Shown piece by piece: positions 19,720 to 32,200 of a stretch of 64,000 bases of DNA. The position numbers and the translations under genes were made by a program. Under the pieces are notes generated by a model that had not been told where the DNA came from, made no database searches, and saw only the letters and a list, made by a program, of their open reading frames with translations. The stretch covers positions 124,001 through 188,000 of the forward strand of contig CAJJDP010000092.1 in NCBI GenBank assembly GCA_905182995.1, written 5' to 3'. Within the stretch, counting starts at the first letter, position 1. The number at the start of each line of letters is the position of its first letter. This stretch comes from Paramecium octaurelia (taxonomy: Eukaryota > Ciliophora > Oligohymenophorea > Peniculida > Parameciidae).

Positions 19720-21269
19720 ATGGCAACTTTCTAATAAAAGTACGAATCATTGAAATAGGAATTTGAGGAATTAGATATCAATGATGATGGCAGATTAGAT
19801 AAGAATGAGATGTTCTAAGTCTTAGATTCTAAGGTATAACTTGTTTCATTTCTGTGTTGATTAGATTGGAAAACAATTTGATCGAGAGATTGCTGAAGAA
19901 TTATGGTCTAATTTAGATATTAATCATGATGGTAAAGTGACAGTTAATGAATTCATTCAAATACTTTTGAAAGCTGAAGACAGTTTGAAAAGTAAAATAA
20001 ACAATTGCAGAACTACTTTAGAATTAAACTATTAACAGAAAAGAGAAACAGAAACTAATTTAGATTATTGTTAGTAGAATGAAAAATTGAATAATTTCGG
20101 AGTGATGGAAGGCAGTCAATTATGTGTTATTGTGATTCAGGCTGCAAATCTCAAAGCAGATGGCAAATAATTAGATCCATTTGTCACTTTACAATTTGAT
20201 AAGTTTGAAAAACAGACAACTATTAATAAAGGCCCTAATCCTATTTGGAAAGAAACCTAAAAGTTCTATTTTCCTGTTTAAACTGGGAAAGAAGACTTAA
20301 AATTGACAGTTTGTGATTTTGATAAATATACTCCGAATATCGTGATTGCTAGGGTGGATTTAAATTTATCCAACAATGCATTCAATCTGAAGAATCAGTA
20401 ATTGCATGATATTTGGCTTGATTTATATGATGTCAATGGGAATAGGAGTGGATCCCAATTAAACATCCAAATCTAATGGGTCTATTCTAAGGTCAAATAT
20501 CTTAGAGATGTACTTAACTCTTACTAATAATAAGTGTATTCATAAGAATAAGAATTACTGCAATATGAAAGAGATCTCTTCATTCTTTATGAACCTTTTG
20601 TTAAGTGGAGATAACTCAATACAAAAGGATATTAGAAACCAATCACTTAAGCTCCTGCATCCATGATTCCAATTTCATATTAATAGGCAGATCCCACAAA
20701 AGTTGTCAAGCCCTTTTCTGATCCTCTTTTGGATAAAAATAGCAAGTTCAAATTGATTACTATATTAATTGGTCTCATAGCTTGTCTTACTCTACTGATA
20801 CTATTTTACAAGGCATAATTTTTTGATGTAATGAGAGTGTTAATATTTTTAGTTGCTCCTTATCATAGACTTTTATATCCTCTGGGAATTTAATGCTTTA
20901 AACGAGAACCGTATTAAAACTCTAGGGATTTTGTTTGGAATGAGCTGTTTCTTAGATGTTGTATGGATCTTTTGTATTGGTATGAAATGGCTTGGCAATG
21001 ATTCTCAAGACATTTTCATTCCTTATGAAATCTCCATTCAAAAAATGATCTCCATTTTAGTAATAATAAGTCTAATTGTGAGAGTAATTATGAATTTAAA
21101 CCTTAGTTGTATCTAATACTTAACTTATTTTAATTATCTCAAGAAGTGCAGAACCTTACGAATCCTTAAACCATCAAAATACAACACAAGAATATTGTAA
21201 AAATAGATATGTAAAATACACATAATATTGAATCTAAAACATACCTCCATAATGGACGACCAATTGTGA
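19720..21269 (+). CDS. EF-hand, C2 domain and multi-pass membrane protein
   Basis: About 500 residues. Two EF-hand loops near the N-terminus both look Ca2+-competent: DINDDGRLDKNE and DINHDGKVTVNE (Asp 1, Asn 3, Asp 5, Glu 12). A polar linker follows, then a C2 domain (QLCVIVIQAANLKADGK; PFVTLQF; GPNPIWKETQKFYFPV; LKLTVCDFDKY), another polar region, and in the C-terminal third about four hydrophobic segments (LITILIGLIACLTLLILFY; LLLIIDFYILW; ILFGMSCFLDVVWIFCIGMK; MISILVIISLIVRVIM). Introns near 19823-19853 and 20828-20852. A Ca2+-sensing membrane protein, possibly in exocytosis or signalling; the exact role is unknown. Confidence 0.8.
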
Positions 21270-21314
21270 TTTATTGAATATTATTATTAATTATTTTATA
21301 ATTGATATTCATTT

Positions 21315-22360
21315 ATGGGATGCTAAATTGGAAAGACCAATTAAATTTAAATTAGATCTAAGTATAATAATCTCGTAGGAATCAAGTTTTAGGAAGCCAT
21401 TGAAAGCAGCAACCCCTAATTGAAATAATTGTAACATCAATGGAATCAATTTGAAATCAAAGACTTTACTACTGCATGCAAATTCAAATAAAGTGATCCA
21501 ACCAGATTTCGAAAGTATCTTATGAACGGAGCACTTTCTTCCAATAGATGGCTATTATGGAAAGGATCCTTGTTTGTTGAAAACATTTAAGAATCGGGGT
21601 GTTATGAAGCCTTGTTAAAGACTTCATAAAATTAATTTGATAGTGATATTGAAAAAGACCTACCCAGAACTCTACCGGGTCATCAAGAATTTAATAAAAA
21701 ATCTTAAGCATTATAAAATGTGCTCAAGGCTATCGCAGCATATAATAATGATTATGTGACAGGCATGAATCAAGTGGCTGGATTCCTATTATTAGTTAAT
21801 GGAATGGATGAAGAGGAAGCCTTTTGGATGTTAAATTATTTGAATATCAATCCGTAATTCAAATTTCTTTAATTATATCAAACGAATGATTCATAGAGTA
21901 TAAAGTAATTTAGTTATTAGATTCAGGGAATCAATTTGAATTTGTTACAAAATTATTAAACATATTCCATAAGCATTTCAAAAGTCAAATGCCATAACTG
22001 TATCAACATTTTGAAGCTCAAGATATCACACAGTATTGTTATATATGGAAATGGATATTTTCACTATTCCTTCAAACCTTCCCTTTTGAAGTGGTGCTCT
22101 ATTTCTTTGATTTCATGATTGCTAATAATATACTGGCAATTATTTCACTATCTCTTGCTTTACTAAAACACTTTCAATCTCACCTACTTAAATTAGATCA
22201 AAACGAAATTGCTTAATTTATCACTAAACTTTAAGAGTGCTCAGACGTCTTTGATAGATCAAAACATTCAGATCACTTGTGTGTAGAACAAATCATAATT
22301 TATGCTACCTAATTTCATGAGCAATTGGGATTTTCGAAATTGGAAGAAACTTTAGAATGA
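21315..22360 (+). CDS. TBC domain protein (Rab GTPase-activating-like)
   Basis: About 345 residues, nearly all TBC domain. TBC proteins stimulate GTP hydrolysis by Rabs using an Arg finger and a Gln finger. Visible motifs: RWLLWKGSLF; DIEKDLPRTLPGH, which supplies the Arg finger; NDYVTGMNQVAGFLLLVNGM, where the usual YxQGM Gln is Thr; DEEEAFWML; and the C-terminal IFSLFLQTFPFEVVLYFFDF. The frame breaks by one base near 21,890 (LYQTND / FIEYKVIQLLDSG), which a single missing T would explain. Gene lies 45 bp downstream of the EF-hand/C2 gene and converges on the MORN pseudogene. Confidence 0.8.
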
Positions 22361-22406
22361 ATTTTAACACAAATTTCTTAATTAGAAAAATAATCATAAT
22401 TATGTC

Positions 22407-23685
22407 TCACCCAAAGATAGTTACACATAAGAATTGCAATCCTTAGGTTTCAAATAAAGCTCTATTCAGAAATATCCAACCATTTTATCCTTCTTCATTT
22501 ATCCCGCATTCCTAACTAACACTTCCCATTAGATAATATGTATCTACCTTTTCCTTATTATTTGTAATTAGACCAATATTCTTCATATTTCTAATAGGAC
22601 TCTATAAATACTCATACCCTTCCTTCTGGTCATGTGTAAATGGCATAGCCGTATAATTATCATTTATTAACTGTCCCTCATATTTCTTCCATCAATCCAA
22701 AAATAGATCCCTCTTCACTCATCTAACTATTATTCCATTGCCCTTCGCATCTCTAAATTACATTACTCTCATTACCCTCCCATCAGGCCATGTATACACT
22801 CTATAGCCACTCAACTTATTTTCACTCCAATCTCCAATATATGTGTGTTGATCCATCATACCAATAATACTTCCTAAAACCTTTCTTACCGTGTTAATAC
22901 ATTCCTTAGAATCTTGCAAGATTAGTCAAACTTTCAACTCCAATCCATGTTAGAAATCATCCATCCAATCTCCTTCATATTTTGCTCCATTTATTTGAAT
23001 ATAGACACCCTTCCCGCATGCTTTATCGTCTTTCATTCCCCTTCATATTAATCTCCATCTATATGCCAGAATTTCCCTCTTCTGTTAGCTCTATTGTTCT
23101 TCCACTCCTCATAATTTTCTCCATCACTCCAAATTTGAACTCCATATCCATCTCTATTCTAACCAACCCATTCTCCCTGATAATATGCTCCACTCTATAA
23201 AATTAAGGTTTTCAACACTTTATGCTTTGAATTTATAACAAGGTCTCTTCCCTCTAACTGTGTTTTCAGACTTGGGAACTTATATATCATTCAGATCTTC
23301 CATAATTCTTAGCATCATCTCATTCTTTCTCTTCTTACTATCTGCATTTGACTCTTTTTAAAATCTTTTCATAAATACAATTTTTATAATCACTTGAACT
23401 TATGGAGTTTTCACTTGTAGGCCCTTGTTGATGCTGCATATACAATAGCATCTTTCTTTTAAGAAGTATCCAAATTTAAATACTGCTATACTATCTAGAT
23501 GGAACCTTCATGGTTCTTTTCCACGAGATCTAATATATTTTAGATCATTATAAGATCTTCCTCTTCCTCCTCATTTGGCTATTAAGAGTATTAATTTATC
23601 TGTGACTTGATTATTGTTAACTTCGCTAATAAGAATCTCCTCCTTTTTCTAACAATTTTAAGAGGTAGCACAATTACTCCCCCAT
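22407..23685 (-). pseudogene. Decayed MORN-repeat protein gene
   Basis: MORN repeats are clear on the minus strand, e.g. GAYYQGEWVGQNRDGYGVQI, then YEGDWMDD, SGYRVYTWPDGRV and YEGQLINDNY. MORN proteins bind phosphoinositides or organise cytoskeleton at membranes. Unlike its neighbours, this gene is hit repeatedly: a probable one-base extra G around GRDLVINS, a TGA where the repeat expects Trp-Lys (YEGE then stop), a further frame change near the THIY stretch, and TGA at the Trp position of a later YTxPEGR repeat. The N-terminus MGEQLCYLLKLLEKGGDSYQ and the acidic NEEEEEDL stretch are also in different frames. At least five breaks in 1.3 kb. Divergent from the Sfi1-like gene, start codons 27 bp apart. 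Confidence 0.6.
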
Positions 23686-23712
23686 TTTTCTTAAAAATAA
23701 TAATCCGATTAA

Positions 23713-25077
23713 ATGAATTCGAATTCAAAAACTCTTTCCAACTCTATAAAGAAGGATCTCTATCTACAAGCATGCAAATTGAAAGAGAACCCCATCGATA
23801 GCGAAGCTGAAATACAACTCAACGAATTAATTGACTCTCTGAAAACATCCGAGATCGTTCAATATGTTGAGCAACAAAGGGAATGGTTACAAAAACTATT
23901 TCAAGCATGGAGACTTCAAACTACTAAGACATATGATGTCTATCGAGTGGCTAATTTCATTGAGACTAAGCGAATCAAATGGTTGAAATTGCTATTAATA
24001 AATTGGCATGCATATATTGAATAGATTCAAATTAGATAAGTTATGCTTTTTAGATGTTAGAGCAAAAGAGAGAAAAGAATTAAAGGTACATTAATAAAAG
24101 CCTGGAATCAAGTTGTTTCCAATTTATAACAGAAGTAAATATAAAAATATGATGCATAATAATTATATACTAAAAACACAAAAAAGACATATTTTCATTT
24201 GTGGTGTAAGTTTATTTAAAGAACATAAAATGACTTAGTTGCATACCAAGAGTTGATTCACAAATAAAAATTGAAATTATATTAAAAATACTTTGCCATC
24301 ATGAGGTTCAAATTGCATTAAACAGAAAATTACTTAGAGCAATACGCAATAAATAAATAGAAATAAAGGTTATTACATATTTTTTAATTTTGGGCGTAGT
24401 ATGTCGACTATAAAATTAACCATAAGCAGTAAGTTAAAGAATTGATCAAAAAGCGAAACCTAACACTTATGCGTGAAATACTTAGTTTCTTAAATACTAA
24501 AGCAGATAAAAATATGATTTATAGGAGATAAAAATAATTGGCTTAATTTGGGAGATGGAAAATGCTTATGCAAAAATCTTTCAATACTTTACTCAAATAC
24601 AGGGTAAGATAATAAAGCAAACGATATTTGCAAGCAATAAGAAAAGATAATCTATAGAATTTAGCCATATAGACTCTTAGAGATACTAAGAATTTAATTT
24701 AAAAATATAAAGATATAGAAAAAATTCTTAATGAAAAGAAAGTGAAATAAATATTTTTTTAATTATAAAATTATGCGCAAAAGCAAAAGTATAAAAGATA
24801 CTCCTTAGAATTTGCTGAATTATTTAGATGTAAATCATTATAGAAATAGTTATTTTCACTATTATAGTTATATCATAATTATAAGATTAAAAAAAGAGAT
24901 ATGAATGAAAAAATGATGTAAGTGCATTTAGTCAAATTTTTCAAGACTATTTTAAAGAAATGGAAGCAATATAACAAATTAATTCATCATGAAAAGCTTA
25001 TCAAATAATAAATTGAATTTAGTAGCTAATTTAGAATAAAAAAACATATATTTAAAATAATGTCTAAAGATTAATGA
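23713..25077 (+). CDS. Sfi1-like centrin-binding repeat protein
   Basis: 455 residues with no intron. The chain is helical and basic, with regularly spaced Trp/Phe motifs typical of Sfi1-type centrin-binding repeats: LFQAWRL, LLLINWHAY, LIKAWNQV, YFHLWCKF, IFQFWAQYV, GRWKMLMQ, ILKKWKQY, about 35-60 residues apart. Such proteins bind centrins as contractile or structural filaments; in Paramecium they occur in the infraciliary lattice and at basal bodies. Shorter than canonical Sfi1, and I count about eight repeats. Intronless, unlike most neighbours. TGA 25075-25077. Confidence 0.75.
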
Positions 25078-25855
25078 TGATTCTATATATTCTTTATATT
25101 AAGATTTTGTAATTTATCTAAAATAGTTAGTTGCACTTCTGAATATTAAAAATCTAATTTAATTAAATCATCATAAATTATTTTATGCAATTAGATTATT
25201 CTCTCGAAAATTTGCCCAATTTCAAAGTTTAGATTAAGAAATATATTATATTATTTTAATTAAATAATATTATTTAAATAGCTTTAAATTAGGGAATACA
25301 TCTTCGTTGTCATTTTTTTTTGGAATACTTAATAGCTGAGTAATTATTTATTATAGAAAAAATAACAATATCTAAGCTGATAAATAATTTTGAGAATATT
25401 ATGTTTAATCGGAAAAATTAAAAACATAAGTATGAAATGGGTTTGGATAATTTATTTTTAAATTATTGAAAACACTTCAATATATAAGCCATTTGATTTT
25501 AGAATTTAAGTCATTCATGTCATCCGTTATCCGTCATTTTCTTTAATCAACTTTTAACTTTGTAGCTATATTTAATAGTAGACTTCAACAAGATTTATAG
25601 AAAAATTATGGGGATATATGAAAAAAATAGAATAAAAAGTCTCAAAAATTTTAATAATAATAAATGATATTTGAATGAGGATCCTTTTTATAAAACGTAA
25701 TAGTTTTTTCAAATATCCATATTTATTTCATTATTAATATAATAATATGAGTGTAGTTAGGGTTTGAGAATTAAAACTTTTTTGTTTTATAATTCAATAC
25801 TAAAAAATATCAAGATATTCTAATTCAGGTTAACATAGATTATTTCCTTTAAAAT

Positions 25856-26511
25856 TCAAGTTTTTTCATGAAGCTTATAAGACACCTCTATTCCACAAAC
25901 AAAGGATAATTTTTCCAACATCCAAAAATAACTTACTTTGGTGATATTGAGTTGTATTTGCGAATAGGTAGCATACTATTGAAAATATTTCTATCAAAGT
26001 ATAAATAAATAATAGAAATTTAACCTAAATCCTTGACATTGATGAGAATTTAAGGTTTATTTGATATTCATAAAAATGAAATTCATAAGGACCAACCTTT
26101 TTTTGTTGTAAAAGGGAAATCCTTGCATAATTAACTAAACAAATCATTCCTTTATAAGTTACTTAGCGATACCATAAATAAATTCTGAACTATTAATTTC
26201 ATATAAAAAGGTATGTTAATCGAAGCCATCATATTGAATAACATTCGAATCTTCTAATCCTTATTACATTATTCCATCTCCCCATATTGATTTAAAATAT
26301 TCAAACAATTGTCCCATCTTAAAATCCAGATATTCCCCAATACTATTCTGTTCCAATAATTATAATTTAAGTGTTATTAAAATGAGCAATGTTGACATTA
26401 ATTGAATTTATACCATAACAGACTTGAGCTTGGATCACAAAAAATACTCGATTTAGAACATTCAGTATAGTATTTAAGACTAGAAAATAAAAGCATCAAC
26501 TAGCTCCCCAT
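25856..26511 (-). CDS. Unknown protein, first assembled copy
   Basis: About 190 residues after removing introns of 26, 23 and 34 bp. Begins MGSQLMLLFSSLKYYTECSK at 26509-26511, with coding text possibly extending further upstream (DTDLPLNIN). A Cys-rich early part (CSKSSIFCDPSSSLLWYKFN; QCQHCS) is followed by MGQLFEYFKSIWGDGIMQQG and VGPYEFHFYEYQINLKFSS. Ends KLSFVCGIEVSYKLHEKT before the stop at 25856-25858. No family recognised. A real gene judging by clean introns and codon use, but its presence twice is probably artefactual. Confidence 0.55.
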
Positions 26512-27331
26512 TTTTTAATCACGATCTTGTTTTTTTTGTTAAAAATTACTAATATTTAGAGGTAAATCCGTATCGGGATATTTTCACGGCCTCCTAATAT
26601 CTATGAGGTATTAATGCTACTCAACCAAGTCGAGAAATCAATATATTATTTTATCAATATAAGAATAGAGTATGCCTATTCAAGACTAATAACAACTAAA
26701 GTCATTAACTAAATATTTCAAATACTATAAGAGCAAACAATTCTCNTATTTAAATAGCTTTAAATTAGGGAATACATCTTCGTTGTCATTTTTTTTTGGA
26801 ATACTTAATAGCTGAGTAATTATTTATTATAGAAAAAATAACAATATCTAAGCTGATAAATAATTTTGAGAATATTATGTTTAATCGGAAAAATTAAAAA
26901 CATAAGTATGAAATGGGTTTGGATAATTTATTTTTAAATTATTGAAAACACTTCAATATATAAGCCATTTGATTTTAGAATTTAAGTCATTCATGTCATC
27001 CGTTATCCGTCATTTTCTTTAATCAACTTTTAACTTTGTAGCTATATTTAATAGTAGACTTCAACAAGATTTATAGAAAAATTATGGGGATATATGAAAA
27101 AAATAGAATAAAAAGTCTCAAAAATTTTAATAATAATAAATGATATTTGAATGAGGATCCTTTTTATAAAACGTAATAGTTTTTTCAAATATCCATATTT
27201 ATTTCATTATTAATATAATAATATGAGTGTAGTTAGGGTTTGAGAATTAAAACTTTTTTGTTTTATAATTCAATACTAAAAAATATCAAGATATTCTAAT
27301 TCAGGTTAACATAGATTATTTCCTTTAAAAT

Positions 27332-27987
27332 TCAAGTTTTTTCATGAAGCTTATAAGACACCTCTATTCCACAAACAAAGGATAATTTTTCCAACATCCA
27401 AAAATAACTTACTTTGGTGATATTGAGTTGTATTTGCGAATAGGTAGCATACTATTGAAAATATTTCTATCAAAGTATAAATAAATAATAGAAATTTAAC
27501 CTAAATCCTTGACATTGATGAGAATTTAAGGTTTATTTGATATTCATAAAAATGAAATTCATAAGGACCAACCTTTTTTTGTTGTAAAAGGGAAATCCTT
27601 GCATAATTAACTAAACAAATCATTCCTTTATAAGTTACTTAGCGATACCATAAATAAATTCTGAACTATTAATTTCATATAAAAAGGTATGTTAATCGAA
27701 GCCATCATATTGAATAACATTCGAATCTTCTAATCCTTATTACATTATTCCATCTCCCCATATTGATTTAAAATATTCAAACAATTGTCCCATCTTAAAA
27801 TCCAGATATTCCCCAATACTATTCTGTTCCAATAATTATAATTTAAGTGTTATTAAAATGAGCAATGTTGACATTAATTGAATTTATACCATAACAGACT
27901 TGAGCTTGGATCACAAAAAATACTCGATTTAGAACATTCAGTATAGTATTTAAGACTAGAAAATAAAAGCATCAACTAGCTCCCCAT
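27332..27987 (-). CDS. Unknown protein, second assembled copy
   Basis: Identical to the gene at 25856-26511, shifted by 1,476 bp. See that entry for content. Probably the same locus represented twice. Confidence 0.5.
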
Positions 27988-28224
27988 TTTTTAATCACGA
28001 TCTTGTTTTTTTTGTTAAAAATTACTAATATTTAGAGGTAAATCCGTATCGGGATATTTTCACGGCCTCCTAATATCTATGAGGTATTAATGCTACTCAA
28101 CCAAGTCGAGAAATCAATATATTATTTTATCAATATAAGAATAGAGTATGCCTATTCAAGACTAATAACAACTAAAGTCATTAACTAAATATTTCAAATA
28201 CTATAAGAGCAAACAATTCTCTTC

Positions 28225-28477
28225 ATGAAAATAATACGGGAAATTTTCAATTTCCTAAAGTTAGGTTAATAAGTATAAAGATTATAAAAGTAAAATTGAA
28301 TGCTGAGGTTTATTCAGCTTAACTTAGGTTCAATATATAGATGAAAGCTATATTGGCTATGATTATCCTAAAGGCATAGATTTATTTCTTTTTGCTGTAA
28401 AGAAATAGAAACTCACATACCATGAAGGATATCAAAATGAGAGAATTTAATGGAAACATAAAAATGAATTAACATGA
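28225..28477 (+). CDS. Small hypothetical protein
   Basis: About 75 residues from two exons across a 28 bp intron (gtaaaattga...ttcag). Starts MKIIREIFNFLKLGQQVQRL, then TQVQYIDESYIGYDYPKGID, LFLFAVKKQKLTYHEGYQNE, and ends WKHKNELT before TGA 28475-28477. The start codon lies just 3 bp outside the duplicated block. No family recognised. Confidence 0.45.
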
Positions 28478-28592
28478 AACTAACACTAAAACTATAGAGA
28501 TTACTTTTGCAAAATTATATTAATCTATTTAACATTTTATTAGAATAGCACAATCTAAATGAGTTAACCCTGCTTGTATATTAATAGTTTCA

Positions 28593-28841
28593 ATGGTTCA
28601 TGTATATTTTACTTTTTACAAAATATATGAGGAAATATTTTTTATGTTTAAAGGAAACTTCGTTTTGTTGCCATCAACTTTATTACCTTACTTTTTAAAA
28701 TTTGCAATAACAATTTTGTTTTAGTTTTATTAGATAACAAATTTACTGAATCATCCTATACCGATTAATAAATTTTTTCTTGATGAAGATTTAATTTATT
28801 ATCCTAAACATTATAAATATTCTGCAGAATTTATAATTTGA
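28593..28841 (+). CDS. Small hydrophobic protein, perhaps partial
   Basis: 82 codons: MVHVYFTFYKIYEEIFFMFK, then a hydrophobic run (NFVLLPSTLLPYFLKFAITI), then a polar end (NHPIPINKFFLDEDLIYYPK). Protein-like upstream residues (NPACILIVS) hint at an earlier exon. Stop TGA 28839-28841. Probably a membrane protein fragment or a small gene; unrecognised. Confidence 0.4.
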
Positions 28842-28993
28842 TTTTCACTTTAAAATATAATGCAAAATTCCTACCCATTGAAGTAACTTTCTTTTTACTA
28901 TTTTCCTCAACTTTCTATTCTTAATAAAAAATCATACATTTTTAAAATTAAAATATTTTTCTTCTTTACTATTTAAAGGAATTATAACTATAG

Positions 28994-29183
28994 ATGAAAA
29001 TTAGAACACTTCTTATAAGTGTGTATTTATCAATCTTTTGATAAATAAGATTTTAGTGATTAAACAGACACTATTAAGCTCTAAATAAACATTTCATCTT
29101 TTGAAATTGCTAACCCAACATGTTTTTTGTTATCCAAAATTAGCGACCTAAATCGCTTGATATCTTCCTAAATAATGAAATGA
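28994..29183 (+). CDS. Small possibly secreted protein
   Basis: About 53 residues from two exons across a 31 bp intron (gtgtgtattt...taaataag). Begins MKIRTLLI, basic then hydrophobic, followed by NFSDQTDTIKLQINISSFEI and LSKISDLNRLISSQIMK. The stop lies 79 bp from the stop of the WD40 gene on the opposite strand. Weakly supported because of its size. Confidence 0.35.
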
Positions 29184-29261
29184 TGTAAAAGACATATTAT
29201 TAACAACAAAATAAACAAAATTGAATTGATATTGGAAAATTTAATGCCTTCTTAATAATAA

Positions 29262-32200
29262 TCAATTATGTTTCTATTTTAGTTCATTCTCTAAAATTAA
29301 GCAACCTTTAGTTTTAAATTTTGAAAGTAAATCATATCCTTTATAATCAACAAATTCACCTCTCAATATTAAAGCTCCTTATATTTCCAAAATGGGATTT
29401 TGACATATTCTGAGTCTTGAATGATTTATTGTTGCTAAAAAATAATATGTTAAAATACAATTTAGAAAAATGGGTTGACTTTAAGGTGGCTATTTAAACT
29501 AAGAAAGAAGATCTTTGTAAAAATTATCTAGAGGTAAAATCTCTTTTGCTGTCTTAATATCCCATAAATGGATAGAGTTATCATAACTACCAGATGCTAA
29601 TGTAGTACCATCAGGAGAGAAATTAATTGACATAACATAACTTGAGTGACAATCTAATTTGGCTTTTTATTATCCTGTCTTAACATCCCATAAACGGATA
29701 GAGTTATCATAACTACCAGATGCTAATGTAGTACCATCAGGAGAGAAAGTGACTGACATAACAAAACTTGATTGACCATCTAATTTGGCTTTTTATTATC
29801 CTGTCTTAACATCCCATAAACGGATGGACTTATCATCGCTACCAGATGCTAATGTAGTACCATCAGGAGAGAAATTGACTGATAAAATTCCTTTTGAATG
29901 ACCATTCAATTTGGCTTTTTATTATCCTGTCATAACATCCCATAAACGGATCGAATTATCACAACTACCAGATGCTAATGTCGTACCATCAGGAGAGAAA
30001 TTGACTGAAATAATTCCATTTGAATGACCATCTAATTTGGCTTTTTATTAACCTGTCTTAACATCCCATAAACGGACAGAGTTATCATAACTTCCAGATG
30101 CTAATGTAATGCCATCAGGAGAGAAATTAACTGACATAACATAGCTCGAATGACCATCTAATTTGACTTTTTATTATCCTGTCTTAACATCCCATATACG
30201 GATAGACTTATCATCACTACAAGATGATAGTGCAGTACCATCAGGAGAGTAACAAATTTAATTAACACAACTTAAATGACCATCTAATTTTGCTTTTTAT
30301 TATCCTGTCTTAACATCCCATAACTGGATAGAGTAATCTGAACTACCAGATGCTAATGTAGTACCATCAGGGGAAAAATTGACTGATTAAACAGCATTAG
30401 AATGAGCATCTAATTTGGCTTTTTATTATCCTGTCTTAATATCCCATAAACAGATAGAGTCATCTCCACTACCAGTTGCTAATGTAGTACCATCAGGAGA
30501 GAAGTTGACTGACATAACATAACTTGAGTGGCAATCTAATTTGGCTTTTTATTATCCTGTCTCAACATCCCATAACCTAATAGAGTTATCTGAACTACCA
30601 GATGCTAATGTAGTACCATCAGGAGAGAAATTGACTGAATAAACTGAATCTTCATGACCATCTGATTTGGCTTTTTATAATCCTGTCCTAACATCCCATA
30701 AACAAATACAGTTATCTCCACTACAGGTTGCTAATGTAGTACCATCAGGAGAGAAATTGACTGAATAAACTGAATCTTCATGACCATCTAATTTGGCTGT
30801 TTATTATTAAGTCTAAACATCCCATAACCTGATAGAGTTATCTGAACTACCAGATGCTAATAAAGTACCATCAGGGGAGAAGTTGACTATTTAAACCCAA
30901 AATTCATGACCATCGAATTTGGCTTTCTATTATCCTGTCCTAACATCCCATAAACGTATAGACTTATCAGAACTACCAGATACTAAGGTAGTACCATCAG
31001 GAGAGAAATTGACTGAATAAACTGAATCTTCATGGCCATCTAATTAGGCTTTTTATTATCTTCTTATAGCATCCCATAAACGAATCGAGCTATCACAACT
31101 ACCAGATGCTAATGTAGTACCATCAGGAGAAAAATTAACTGACTAAACCGATTATTCGTGACCATCTAATTTGTCATTTTATTATCCTGTCTTAACATCC
31201 CATAAACAAATAGAGTTATCTTCACAACCAGCTGCTAAAAAAATACCGCTAGGAGAGAAGCATACTGACCTGACATCCCCACAATGACCATCTAATTTTT
31301 TTATTTATCTTCCTGTTTTCGGATTCCATAAATAGACGAATTCTCTGCTGCTAAAAGCTAATGTTGTATTATTTGATGAAAAGCATACTGATGTTACATC
31401 CCCATCCCCTCTGATTATTGACTTTATTTTTCTTATTTTCACATCCCACAAAATAATGGAATTATCATCACTACAAGAAGCTAAAGACCTGCCATCTTAA
31501 GAAAAGCAAACTTAATTGACTCTTCCACTATGCCCATGTAACTTAATTTCCTCATGCANTTGACTGATAAAATTCCTTTTGAATGACCATTCAATTTGGC
31601 TTTTTATTATCCTGTCATAACATCCCATAAACGGATCGAATTATCACAACTACCAGATGCTAATGTCGTACCATCAGGAGAGAAATTGACTGAAATAATT
31701 CCATTTGAATGACCATCTAATTTGGCTTTTTATTAACCTGTCTTAACATCCCATAAACGGACAGAGTTATCATAACTTCCAGATGCTAATGTAATGCCAT
31801 CAGGAGAGAAATTAACTGACATAACATAGCTCGAATGACCATCTAATTTGACTTTTTATTATCCTGTCTTAACATCCCATATACGGATAGACTTATCATC
31901 ACTACAAGATGATAGTGCAGTACCATCAGGAGAGTAACAAATTTAATTAACACAACTTAAATGACCATCTAATTTTGCTTTTTATTATCCTGTCTTAACA
32001 TCCCATAACTGGATAGAGTAATCTGAACTACCAGATGCTAATGTAGTACCATCAGGGGAAAAATTGACTGATTAAACAGCATTAGAATGAGCATCTAATT
32101 TGGCTTTTTATTATCCTGTCTTAATATCCCATAAACAGATAGAGTCATCTCCACTACCAGTTGCTAATGTAGTACCATCAGGAGAGAAGTTGACTGACAT

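Larger units (their letters stand above)
25271..28221. repeat. Direct duplication of 1,475 bp around a single N (probable assembly artefact)
   Basis: Bases 25271-26745 and 26747-28221 appear identical over the whole length, read line by line, and are separated by one n at 26746. Offset 1,476 bp. The block contains most of an unknown minus-strand gene. Perfect identity plus a lone N is what a scaffolder leaves when overlapping contig ends are abutted instead of merged. The single-copy locus is probably 1,476 bp shorter. Confidence 0.9.
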
